In this document: positions 1 through 6,987 of the stretch, one piece after another
Layout of the letters: every line of letters begins with the position of its first letter
Numbering within the stretch: position 1 is the first letter of the stretch
Source of the DNA: Akkermansia muciniphila
GTDB taxonomy: Bacteria > Verrucomicrobiota > Verrucomicrobiia > Limisphaerales > BJHT01
Direction: 5' to 3'
Assembly (NCBI GenBank): GCA_945861535.1
Contig: CAMAUZ010000048.1
Span: forward strand, 1 to 57,525
DNA: 57,525 nt
Program-made: the position numbers and the translations under genes
Notes under the pieces: model-generated
The model's input: the letters and a program-made list of their open reading frames with translations, nothing else
Database searches by the model: none
Told to the model about the DNA's origin: nothing

Positions 1-2
1 TG

Positions 3-266
3 TGCGGGCGGCCGCTGCTCGTCTCCAACGCGGCGGCGGAACTCGCGCGCGCCTCGGGCTGCGCCGTGGTGCCGGTGGTCATCATCCGGCGCGGCGACGG
101 CTACGCGGCGCAGATTCTACCGGAGGCCATTTACGACCGCGCCGCGCTCGGCAACCGCGAGCGCCGCCGCGGGTTCACGCAGGAAATCCTCCGTGCGTTC
201 GAGCCGTGGCTGCGCGAACATCCTGACCAATGGTATCACTTCGTCCCCATCTGGCCGCGCCCGTGA
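3..266 (+). CDS. LpxL/HtrB-like lysophospholipid acyltransferase, C-terminal part
   Basis: Only the last 87 codons are present; the 5' part lies outside the window. The visible part reads PLLVSNAAAELARASGC, then VVPVVIIRRGDGY, and ends with WLREHPDQWYHFVPIWPRP. This matches the C-terminal half of lipid A-type lauroyl/myristoyl acyltransferases, which end in a P-x-Q-W-x-W/F-x-x-x-x-W pattern. The family transfers an acyl chain from ACP to a lipid at the inner membrane. The neighbouring LolA-like, FabZ-like and AMP-ligase genes suggest a dedicated lipid or polyene pathway rather than housekeeping lipid A synthesis, but that is inference. The catalytic HX4D motif would be upstream and cannot be checked. 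Confidence 0.72.
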   Translation, partial: CGRPLLVSNAAAELARASGCAVVPVVIIRRGDGYAAQILPEAIYDRAALGNRERRRGFTQEILRAFEPWLREHPDQWYHFVPIWPRP

Positions 267-279
267 AATGCTATCGCGA

Positions 280-354
280 AGCGGAGCGCCGAGCATCGCT
301 CGGCCGGATGCCGCAGCGCACCCGCTCTTGCCGAGCAATGCTCGGCGCTCCGCT
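280..354. repeat. Palindromic element N (24-bp arms) carrying the lolA start codon
   Basis: The arms at 280-303 and 331-354 are inverted copies with one mismatch. The core word is AGCGGAGCGCCGAGCAT. The right arm contains the ATG at 338 chosen for the LolA-like gene, so its first five codons or so are repeat-derived. Confidence 0.8.
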
Positions 355-1015
355 GCTCTTCCTCTTCTTCGCCGTCGTTTCCCTCCCCGCCGCCGACACC
401 AACGCCATCGTCAACGCCTGGCTCGCCGCGCAGACGAACCTCCTCACCTGGCAGGCCGACTTCACCCAGACGCGCGCGTTGAGCACGCTCACGCAGCCGC
501 TCACCGCGCGCGGACGCGTGTGGTTCGCCGCGCCGCGCCGCTTCCGCTGGGAACTCGGTGAGCCGCCGCAGACCATCGCCGTGCGCCAGCCCACTGAGGT
601 GCTCATCCTCTACCCGCGCCTCAAACGCGCCGAGCGCTACCCGCTGGACGCCGCGAGCGCCGGTCCGTGGAAGGACGCCATGGCGCTGCTCGACGCCGGC
701 TTCCCGCGCAGCCGTGCCGAGCTGGATGCGACCTTCGCCATCGCCGCACTCACGGAGACCAACGGCCTGCACACGCTCGCGCTCCAGCCGCGGTCCGCCT
801 CGGCGCGCAAGCTCATGCCGGAAATCCAGCTCACCTTCAGCCTGCGCGACAACGTGCTTCGCGCCACGCAGCTCCGCTTCACCGACGGTTCACTGCTGCG
901 CAACGACTTCACGAACGTCGTGATGAACCAGAAGCTCGACGACGCGCTCTTCCAGCCCGTCATCGGCGCGGATTACCAAGTGAGCCAGCCAACAGCGAAG
1001 GGAGAGAAGAAGTGA
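338..1015 (+). CDS. LolA-like outer-membrane lipoprotein carrier protein
   Basis: A 225-residue secreted protein. The reading frame is open from 230, but the ATG at 338 is preferred because it begins directly with a signal peptide (MLGAPLLFLFFAVVSLPAA). The mature part has LolA features: an early WQADFTQTRAL segment, a GRVWFAAPRRFRWEL strand pair and a late LRFTDGS strand. LolA-type proteins shuttle hydrophobic ligands across the periplasm. LolA paralogues are regular members of aryl-polyene-type clusters, which fits the flanking acyltransferase and dehydratase. The last four bases overlap the next gene (GTGA), indicating translational coupling. The start lies inside a palindromic repeat, so the N-terminus needs experimental support. 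Confidence 0.78.
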   Translation: MLGAPLLFLFFAVVSLPAADTNAIVNAWLAAQTNLLTWQADFTQTRALSTLTQPLTARGRVWFAAPRRFRWELGEPPQTIAVRQPTEVLILYPRLKRAERYPLDAASAGPWKDAMALLDAGFPRSRAELDATFAIAALTETNGLHTLALQPRSASARKLMPEIQLTFSLRDNVLRATQLRFTDGSLLRNDFTNVVMNQKLDDALFQPVIGADYQVSQPTAKGEKK

Positions 1016-1449
1016 ACGACGCGGACACACTCGCCAAGGCACTGGCCTTCCTGCCGCACGGGCCGGAGTTCCGCTTCGTGGACCGGCTCACTGCGCTGGA
1101 GCCGGGCGTGCGCGGCGAGGGCGAATACACCGTGCGCGGCGACGAGCCGTTCCTGCGCGGCCATTTCCCCGGCGACCCGATGATGCCCGGCGTGCTGCTC
1201 GTGGAAGCCGCCGCCCAACTCGCCGGCATCGTCGCGCAGAGCGACCCGAACCACGCGCCCATGCCCGGCCTCAAGCTCACTGCGCTGCGCGGCGTGAAAA
1301 TCCTCGGCACCGCGCGGCCCGGCGAAACCATCTGTCTTCGTGCCGAATTGAAAGCGCGGCTCGGCAACCTCGTTCATGCCACGGCCACCGCGATGGTCGG
1401 CGGGAACATCGTGCTCCAGACGGAAGTGACGCTGGCGGGAGGGGCGTAG
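1012..1449 (+). CDS. FabZ-like 3-hydroxyacyl-ACP dehydratase (hotdog fold)
   Basis: A 145-residue protein starting at a GTG that overlaps the upstream stop (GTGA), with GGGAGAGAAGAA as a good ribosome binding site. Residues 51-70 read HFPGDPMMPGVLLVEAAAQL, the FabZ active-site helix, with catalytic His51 and Glu65 in the expected places. The family dehydrates 3-hydroxyacyl-ACP to trans-2-enoyl-ACP. The length is typical for FabZ. Being coupled to a LolA-like gene rather than lpxA/lpxD suggests a role in a specialised polyene or fatty-acid pathway (inference). Confidence 0.85.
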   Translation: MNDADTLAKALAFLPHGPEFRFVDRLTALEPGVRGEGEYTVRGDEPFLRGHFPGDPMMPGVLLVEAAAQLAGIVAQSDPNHAPMPGLKLTALRGVKILGTARPGETICLRAELKARLGNLVHATATAMVGGNIVLQTEVTLAGGA

Positions 1450-1552
1450 CCGCCAATCCGTAGGCGGGCTGAACACGCTTCCGAATGGAGCGGCACTCCT
1501 TCCAAGCCAATAAACTGTTTACAGCTCATCCGGCCCTCGCTATCCACTGCCC

Positions 1553-2170
1553 ATGATTTCCATTCGTCAGCTCCGGCTGTTCTCCTGCCTGGCGGCATTG
1601 CTCACTTGCGGCTGCAATATGGCCTTCCATGTGAAGGTCCAGTCGGACCCGCTCAAGCGGCCCGCCTTTGTCCGGGCAGGCGAACTGACGGTCGGTGAGT
1701 TGAAAGACACGCGGACGGTCGGCGACAAGGGCGTGGTCGGCGTCGCTAGGAATGGATTTGGCGTGGACGTGGGTGTCCTGCGAATCAAAGACGCCCGCTT
1801 GGAGGCCGTGCTCAAAGAGCTTGTCGTCAACGCGCTGAAGGAGGCTGGCTATAAATCGGCATCCCCGAGTGACGCCAGCGCCAGCAGCCGCCGCCATGTG
1901 CTGGAAGGGGAGATCAAGGAATTCTGGTTGGATGGCTCCGGCTGGAGTATCTGGAACCAGGTGACGTTGGTGTTGCGGCTCCGCGAGCGCGCCGGCGGAG
2001 CCGTCGTGTGGGAACGGGAGGTCAAGGGCCGGGAGGACACGCCCCATTCGATTGGCATCTGGCAGTCATCGCAGCAGTCCATCCGGGAAGCCCTGGCCAT
2101 CGCCCTGAACGCCGCCGTGGTGGAATTCACCTCCGAGGAGTTCCACTCCAAGGCGACGGCAGGCAAGTAG
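1553..2170 (+). CDS. YajG-like lipoprotein
   Basis: A 205-residue protein with a lipoprotein signal: MISIRQLRLFSCLAALLTCGC, acylated Cys probably at residue 21. Downstream, a strand with VGELKDTR, a later VLKELVVNALKEAGY helix, and LEGEIKEFWLD resemble the YajG family of outer-membrane lipoproteins with a helix-sheet fold. The substrate and partner are unknown. It is monocistronic, 103 bases after the dehydratase gene, and convergent with the AMP-ligase. The family call is by eye and only moderate. Confidence 0.5.
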   Translation: MISIRQLRLFSCLAALLTCGCNMAFHVKVQSDPLKRPAFVRAGELTVGELKDTRTVGDKGVVGVARNGFGVDVGVLRIKDARLEAVLKELVVNALKEAGYKSASPSDASASSRRHVLEGEIKEFWLDGSGWSIWNQVTLVLRLRERAGGAVVWEREVKGREDTPHSIGIWQSSQQSIREALAIALNAAVVEFTSEEFHSKATAGK

Positions 2171-2250
2171 CGCCTGGCAGGACTCAGCGGAGGCTTTGCT
2201 CCGTTCGGCCGTAAGCGTGTGCCTCAGTTGTTTCACGCCCTGCCTAGGCG

Positions 2251-3501
2251 CTACCATTCGCTTCGCCACTCCGCCCGCGAGAGCTTCCCGCGGGCGTTGA
2301 CTTCGAGTGCTTCCACCAGCCGCCACTCGCGCGGGATTTGCCAGTCGGGCAGGCGGGCGTGGAGGAATTGGCGGAGCTGCTCAATGGTGACTTCCTCCCG
2401 CGTGGCGACCACCGCCGCCACTTCGTCGCCGCGCGCGGCGTCCTCGCTGGGCCGGCCGAGCACGAGGCACTCGCGCACGGCGGGGTGCGCCAGCAGCGCC
2501 TGCTCAATGGTCTCTGGCGCGACCTTGCGGCCCGCCACGTTGATGAGGTCGCTCGCGCGTCCGCGCAGGAACACGCCGCCGTCGCGCAGCTCTACGAGGT
2601 CGCTCGTGCGGAAGGTGCCGCCGCCCAGCCGCGCGTCCGGGTCCGGCCAGTAGGTTTCCCCCACGTTCGCGCCGTTCACGACCAGACAGCCGTCCTCACC
2701 GCGCGACAGCTCGACGTTCCGCATCGCCGTGCCGATGAGGGAGGCGTCCGTGCGCGGCGTGTCGCTGGCGTCGTAGGCGATGCCGCCGCATTCCGAGGAG
2801 CCGAGGAAGTTGTGCAGTTTCAGCCCGCTGCGCTCGAAGACGGCTTGTTCCAGCGGCAGCGGCAGCGGCGCGCCGGCGGAGATGGCGAGGCGGAGGTTCG
2901 CCGGAATCGCACCCGCCTCATGCCATGCGCGCCAGAGCGCGGGGACGGCGGGGAGCGTCCAGTTGTCACCGGTCGCGGCGGCCTGGCGCAACGCCTCCGG
3001 CAGCGCGCCGGGCACGAGCACGAGCGGGATGCCGTGCAGCAGCAGCGGCAGCACGAGGTTCGAGAAGCCGTAGGAGTGCGCGAGCGAGATGACGCCGAGG
3101 TTCGGCGAGTCGCGACGCAGGCCCATGGTGGCGACGATGTTCTCGGGGTCGGCGGCGAGTTGCGCTGCGGAGAACGCGACGTGTCGCGCCGCGCCGGTGG
3201 TGGCGGAGGTGGTCTTGAGCAGTGCGATTTTTTCCACGGGCGGCGGGCTGAGGACGGGCGGTGCGCCTTTTTCCAACGGGCAGATGACCTGTCCGAAGCG
3301 CCAGGCGCGCAGCACGGTGAAGATGAAGTCGGGACCGTTGCCGGTGGGACACGCCAGGCGGCCGGCGTCGCGGGGCGCGCGGGCGGACTCGGTGCCGGCG
3401 GCGAGCTGGGCAAAGGTCCAGCGGCGTTTGGTGGCGAGATCGCGCAGGGCGATTTCTCCGGCACAGTCGCGCGCCACGGTGCGCCAGCGTTCGTAAAGCA
3501 T
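2251..3501 (-). CDS. AMP-binding acyl/aryl-CoA (or ACP) ligase, ANL superfamily
   Basis: A 416-residue adenylate-forming enzyme. Visible ANL motifs in order: a degenerate phosphate-binding loop TTSATTGAARH (about 97-107), GSSECGG (234-240), TSDLV (299-303), GRASDLINVAGRKV (314-327) and the C-terminal catalytic lysine in NARGK (K406). The enzyme activates a carboxylic acid with ATP and passes it to CoA or an ACP. It is shorter than most acyl-CoA synthetases, like the stand-alone ligases of aryl-polyene clusters. Together with the dehydratase, LolA-like and GT2 genes it suggests starter-unit activation for a polyene lipid (inference). The ATG at 3501 is the natural start. Confidence 0.8.
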   Translation of the reverse strand: MLYERWRTVARDCAGEIALRDLATKRRWTFAQLAAGTESARAPRDAGRLACPTGNGPDFIFTVLRAWRFGQVICPLEKGAPPVLSPPPVEKIALLKTTSATTGAARHVAFSAAQLAADPENIVATMGLRRDSPNLGVISLAHSYGFSNLVLPLLLHGIPLVLVPGALPEALRQAAATGDNWTLPAVPALWRAWHEAGAIPANLRLAISAGAPLPLPLEQAVFERSGLKLHNFLGSSECGGIAYDASDTPRTDASLIGTAMRNVELSRGEDGCLVVNGANVGETYWPDPDARLGGGTFRTSDLVELRDGGVFLRGRASDLINVAGRKVAPETIEQALLAHPAVRECLVLGRPSEDAARGDEVAAVVATREEVTIEQLRQFLHARLPDWQIPREWRLVEALEVNARGKLSRAEWRSEW

Positions 3502-3546
3502 TGCCTGCTTGGTAGCGGCCTCCTAGCGTCGCGACAAGCTTTGCCC

Positions 3547-4326
3547 ATGCATTCTTCGGAGCCGCCCCCATTCAACGACACCGCAGCGAGTGGCGGGTCC
3601 GCGGTCGCGTACCGGGCGCGGGACTTCGACTTTCACCGGGACACCTTCGCCTTCGCCAACGAGACGCGGTGGAGTTACGCGGTGGATGCCGTGACGGGCC
3701 GGCAGGTGGCGACGACGCGACCGTGCGAGCCGGAGTATTCGTTGCGGTGTTTTGTGGTGGTGCGCGCGGCGCGGCAGTTCTGGTTGCACGCGCGCTTCGA
3801 GCCAGCGCGGCCCGCGCCGGATGAGGCGACGTGCCGGGGGCTGATTCGCGCAGTGGTGGGCCGCAGCGCGCAGACGGCCTCGGGGTCGGGGGCGAAGGTG
3901 GTGATTCCGGGTTACGCCAGCCTGCGCGAGTTCAGCGTCGCGCGGGAAGCGCTGCTGAAGGCCGGGTGCGGCGGGGTGTGGCGGAGCTATTTTCAGCGCG
4001 GAAATTGGCGGATGGTGCTGCCGTTTCCGCGCGCGCTGCAGGCGTCCGAGGCGGCGTGTCTGGCGGCGGCGCTGCGGGGCGGCGCGCTGCCGATTGTCCA
4101 TGTGCTGCGCTTTCCACAACTGACGATCAACCACACGCTCCTGCTACTTGGAGCGCTGGAAACGCCGGGTGCCATTGAGTTTCGTGCGTATGATCCGAAC
4201 CTTCCGGAGCGGGAGGTTCCGCTGACGTTTGAGCGGGCGACGCGGACATTCACGCTGCCGTCGCTGCCGTATTTCGCCGGCGGGCGGGTGGATGTGTACG
4301 AGATTTACCGGGGGTGGATTTATTGA
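3547..4326 (+). CDS. Conserved hypothetical protein with a C39-peptidase-like C-terminal half
   Basis: A 259-residue soluble protein starting at ATG 3547, divergent from the ligase with 45 bases between them. I do not recognise the full family. The C-terminal part has a bacteriocin-type cysteine peptidase look: a strand with TINHTLLLLGAL (His at about 196), then FRAYDPNLP (Asp at about 216), a spacing typical of the His and Asp/Asn of C39-like folds. No convincing catalytic Cys in a Q-x-x-x-x-C context is visible, so it may be inactive or only share the fold. There is no signal peptide or membrane segment. The gene is followed by palindromic element A1. Confidence 0.5.
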   Translation: MHSSEPPPFNDTAASGGSAVAYRARDFDFHRDTFAFANETRWSYAVDAVTGRQVATTRPCEPEYSLRCFVVVRAARQFWLHARFEPARPAPDEATCRGLIRAVVGRSAQTASGSGAKVVIPGYASLREFSVAREALLKAGCGGVWRSYFQRGNWRMVLPFPRALQASEAACLAAALRGGALPIVHVLRFPQLTINHTLLLLGALETPGAIEFRAYDPNLPEREVPLTFERATRTFTLPSLPYFAGGRVDVYEIYRGWIY

Positions 4327-4347
4327 GGAGTGCCGCAGAGCGGGGAG

Positions 4348-4444
4348 TTGTAGGAGATGACGTGAGGAGTCCTCTGACCTTTTCCACGAGCGCAGCGGGG
4401 TTGGGAAAAACGAGGTTAGAGGCTTCTCACGTCGTCTCCTACAA
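4348..4444. repeat. Palindromic element A1
   Basis: Inverted arms at 4348-4380 and 4413-4444, about 28 of 32 bases matching, core TTGTAGGAGACGACGTGAG. It fills the gap between two convergent genes, and the right arm contains the stop codon and last codons of the membrane protein gene on the minus strand. Confidence 0.85.
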
Positions 4445-4802
4445 GCGGAGTCGCGGCCTTGGGCTTGGGCCGGTAGAAGGCGAGGCCGAAGAAGAGCGCG
4501 CCGCAGCCGTTGACGCCCATCGTGTAGCCGAGTTTGTAGTTCACGCCGGTGTTGTGGGGCGCGTAGATGGCCACGTCCTTGCCGAGCAGCAGCGTGGGCA
4601 GCGTGGCCGGCATCAGCGCGCCGTGGGCGAACCCCCACCAAAATCCCGCCTGCAGATCCGGCCGCGTGCGCCGCGCGCTCCAGTCCATCGCCGCGCCCAT
4701 GAGGTAGGCCATCAGGACGAAGCCTGCGATGCGCGCGAGGACGCCGCCGAATTTGCGGGCGGGCGAGACCGCGACGGGCGCGACGGGGATGGCGTTGTTC
4801 AT
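4416..4802 (-). CDS. Small membrane protein of unknown function
   Basis: A 128-residue protein with a hydrophobic segment GFVLMAYLMGAAM near residues 25-40, a second around FWWGFAHGALMPATLPTLLLG and a third near ALFFGLAFY. No family recognised. The start ATG overlaps the stop of the upstream GT2 gene (ATGA), so the two are co-translated. The last residues (GDDVRSL) are encoded inside the right arm of palindromic element A1, so the C-terminus is repeat-derived and the ancestral stop was probably elsewhere. It may assist the GT2 enzyme at the membrane (inference from coupling only). Confidence 0.6.
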   Translation of the reverse strand: MNNAIPVAPVAVSPARKFGGVLARIAGFVLMAYLMGAAMDWSARRTRPDLQAGFWWGFAHGALMPATLPTLLLGKDVAIYAPHNTGVNYKLGYTMGVNGCGALFFGLAFYRPKPKAATPLVGDDVRSL

Positions 4803-5539
4803 AGCGGCGCAGGGTGTTTTTGCGGGCCCGCCGCGGGCAAGTGGAATCCTCCGCGGCCGGCCGCCCGCGCCTTCGTGAATTCGCCGCGCGCCCGCCACAG
4901 CCACACGAGCCAGCGCAGCGTGTCGCGGCCCGGCCGGACCTTGCTGCGCTCGGACTGATAGCGACTGCGCACCGGGAGAAACTCGACGCGGTGGCCGGCG
5001 GCGAGGCACGCGACGAGCATCTCGGATTCCACCTCGAAGTGCGCGCATCGCAGCGGGAGCGTCGCCCACACGGACAATCTCACGAGCCGGAAGCCGCATT
5101 GCGTGTCGGGCAGCGCGGTGTCGCTCAGCCACGACAGCACGGCGCTCATGAGGCGGTTGATTCCGCGGCGCAGCGGCGGCATCGCGCCGGGTGCGGCCAT
5201 GCGGTTGCCGATGACGAGGTCGGCGCGATCAGCGGCCAGCGCGGCGAGAAAGGCGGGAATGTCCTCGACCGCGTGCTGGCCGTCGCCGTCGAGCAACAGC
5301 GCCCACGCGCAGCCGAGTTCGTGGGCGCGGCGGAGGCCGCGTTGCAACGCCAAGCCCTTGCCTTGATTCACGGCGGACGAGAGCACCTCCGCGCCGGCCC
5401 GCCGCGCCGCCGCCGCCGTGTCGTCGGTCGAGCCGTCGTCCACCACGAGGACGCGCGGCAGATGCGCGCGCACGGCCACGACCAGCGGGCTGATGGCGGC
5501 GGCCTCGTTGCAACAGGGGATGATGACGGCGCAATCCAT
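4799..5539 (-). CDS. GT2-family glycosyltransferase (dolichyl-phosphate-mannose-synthase-like)
   Basis: A 246-residue GT-A enzyme. It opens with VIIPCCNEAAAI, followed by VLVVDDGSTDDT (Asp34/Asp35, nucleotide binding), NQGKGLALQRGL and LLLDGDGQH (DxD-type metal site at 84-86). These are the motifs of DPM1-like GT2 enzymes, which move a sugar from a nucleotide donor to a lipid carrier. GT2 genes are frequent in aryl-polyene-type clusters. It overlaps the downstream membrane protein gene by four bases. The C-terminal tail (KARAAGRGGFHLPAAGPQ) is low complexity. Confidence 0.85.
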   Translation of the reverse strand: MDCAVIIPCCNEAAAISPLVVAVRAHLPRVLVVDDGSTDDTAAAARRAGAEVLSSAVNQGKGLALQRGLRRAHELGCAWALLLDGDGQHAVEDIPAFLAALAADRADLVIGNRMAAPGAMPPLRRGINRLMSAVLSWLSDTALPDTQCGFRLVRLSVWATLPLRCAHFEVESEMLVACLAAGHRVEFLPVRSRYQSERSKVRPGRDTLRWLVWLWRARGEFTKARAAGRGGFHLPAAGPQKHPAPL

Positions 5540-6135
5540 GAGCGTTGCCGTAGCTATTCAGCCGCCGGAGCGCCGGCTTCCAACCGGCTCACGCCGTGAG
5601 CCGCCCGGAATGGTGGAGCCAGAAAAATACTGCTTACGGTTCAGGACCAATTCCACGCACAGGGAGAAGCTTACTGCCACCTTATTCGGACGGCGGGGGC
5701 GGGCTGGAAGCTCGCGCTGGAGTTCGGAAATAATGCCCTGCCCGCGCGCGGCACCGTCGGCAGGAAACTGGAAAAGGCAGTTGCGACCACGAAAACACGG
5801 ATGACACGAAAGGCGCAAAAAAGGGCCGGATCGCGGTTGGGTGGGGCCGCCAAGGCGATCTGGCTTCACTATCCGCCGCGGGGCGCTGACGAGTCCGGAT
5901 TTACCGGGGTTTCCGGGTCGCGACGGCGAATTTCGCCGGAAACCGGGGCCGGTAGCGAAAGTGAGGTTAGCCGCGCGGCGGTTCTGCCGATAACCGGAAC
6001 AACGTGTGAGCAATTTTCGGATCAACGATTTCAGCCGGCCACGCCGGGAACGGCGCGACCTCTGCGCGCCACCGCGCCCGGGCCGGACGCATCACCGCGC
6101 GCGCCGATCCGTGCCGCACGTCCCCTCCTTCTGAC
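5540..6135. other. Intergenic region between divergent genes, two small hairpins
   Basis: About 600 bases without a convincing gene. Directly after the GT2 start side lie a 5-bp hairpin at 5572-5588 (GCCGG/CCGGC around CTTCCAA) and an overlapping 7-bp hairpin at 5586-5602 (GGCTCAC/GTGAGCC). At about 5787-5821 there is one arm resembling family E (ACCACGAAAACACGGATGA). An imperfect palindrome GGTTTCCGG...CCGGAAACC lies at 5908-5944. Promoters for both flanking units must lie here, but I cannot point to a box. Confidence 0.5.
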
Positions 6136-6978
6136 ATGGCAGCGCAACTGACAAACCTCGAGTGCGGGCAACTGCAGCAGACCATCGACATGTTCGAGGT
6201 CATCACGCAGTCACAGCCGCAGGATTGTCAGTCGCTGGAAATCCTGCGCGAATCCTACGCCAAGCTCGCCCGCGACCAGGACGTGTTGCGCACCTCCAAG
6301 CGCATCGCCCAGGCCTACGTGGGACTGGGGCAGCTCTCCGCCGCGATCCTCGAATACGAGAGCATCCTCCAGCGGCAGCCCAACGATCCCGACGTGCTGC
6401 AGGCGCTGGCCCGGCTCGACAGCAGCTCCAACACGATGGTCGAGGCGACGGTGGAAATCTCCTCCTTCCGCGCGCCCAAATCGTTGTTTGGCGCGCCGAA
6501 GGGTGCCGACGGCCGCGCGGCCCCGGCGGAGATCGATGACGGCCGGTTGACCATGCGGAAGCTCTTCCTGGACGCCAAGCTCATCCAGGAGGCCGACTTC
6601 AACCGTTGCTGGATCTCGCCCGACACGGCCGACACCGGGCAGGTGAACGAACCTTTCATCCAAATCCTCGCCGACCGCGGCCTGCATCCGCTCGACAAAT
6701 CGCTGAAGCTCCTCTGCGAAAAAGCCCGCGTCGGCTACCTCCCGGTGGACAAGTGCGACATCGACATCGAGTGGGCGCGCAGTTTCCCGCGCAAGGTCTG
6801 CCAGCGCTGGTGCGTGCTGCCCTTCGACCGCATGAGCAAGTCGATCCTCGTCTTCACCGCCAACCCGTTCAACAAGCAGGCCACGAAGGAACTCGAGGCC
6901 ACGCTCAAGGGCAAGATCGTCTGGTATCTCACCCAGCCTCCGGAGTTGGTCAAATTTCACCGGAAGGTCTTCCGCTGA
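6136..6978 (+). CDS. TPR plus MshEN (GspE N-terminal) domain protein, type IV pilus/T2SS-related
   Basis: A 280-residue protein. Residues about 10-95 form TPR-like helices (LAR..VLRTSKRIAQAYVGLGQLSAAILEYESIL). After a linker, residues about 130-280 look like the N-terminal MshEN/GspE_N domain of secretion ATPases: TMRKLFLDAKLIQEADF, PFIQILADRG, a catalytic-free ending with LPFDRMSKSILVFTANPFN. It has no Walker motifs. MshEN domains can bind c-di-GMP or interact with the inner-membrane assembly protein. It ends nine bases before the PilB/GspE-type ATPase, so the two are one transcription unit. A split or duplicated regulatory N-domain for that ATPase is the likely role (inference). Confidence 0.72.
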   Translation: MAAQLTNLECGQLQQTIDMFEVITQSQPQDCQSLEILRESYAKLARDQDVLRTSKRIAQAYVGLGQLSAAILEYESILQRQPNDPDVLQALARLDSSSNTMVEATVEISSFRAPKSLFGAPKGADGRAAPAEIDDGRLTMRKLFLDAKLIQEADFNRCWISPDTADTGQVNEPFIQILADRGLHPLDKSLKLLCEKARVGYLPVDKCDIDIEWARSFPRKVCQRWCVLPFDRMSKSILVFTANPFNKQATKELEATLKGKIVWYLTQPPELVKFHRKVFR

Positions 6979-6987
6979 CCCGCGCCT

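Noticed and set aside
2338-3546. Long upstream extension of the 3547-4326 gene over the AMP-ligase
   Set aside because: The first 403 codons are antisense to the ligase with its intact ANL motifs, so the ATG at 3547 was used.
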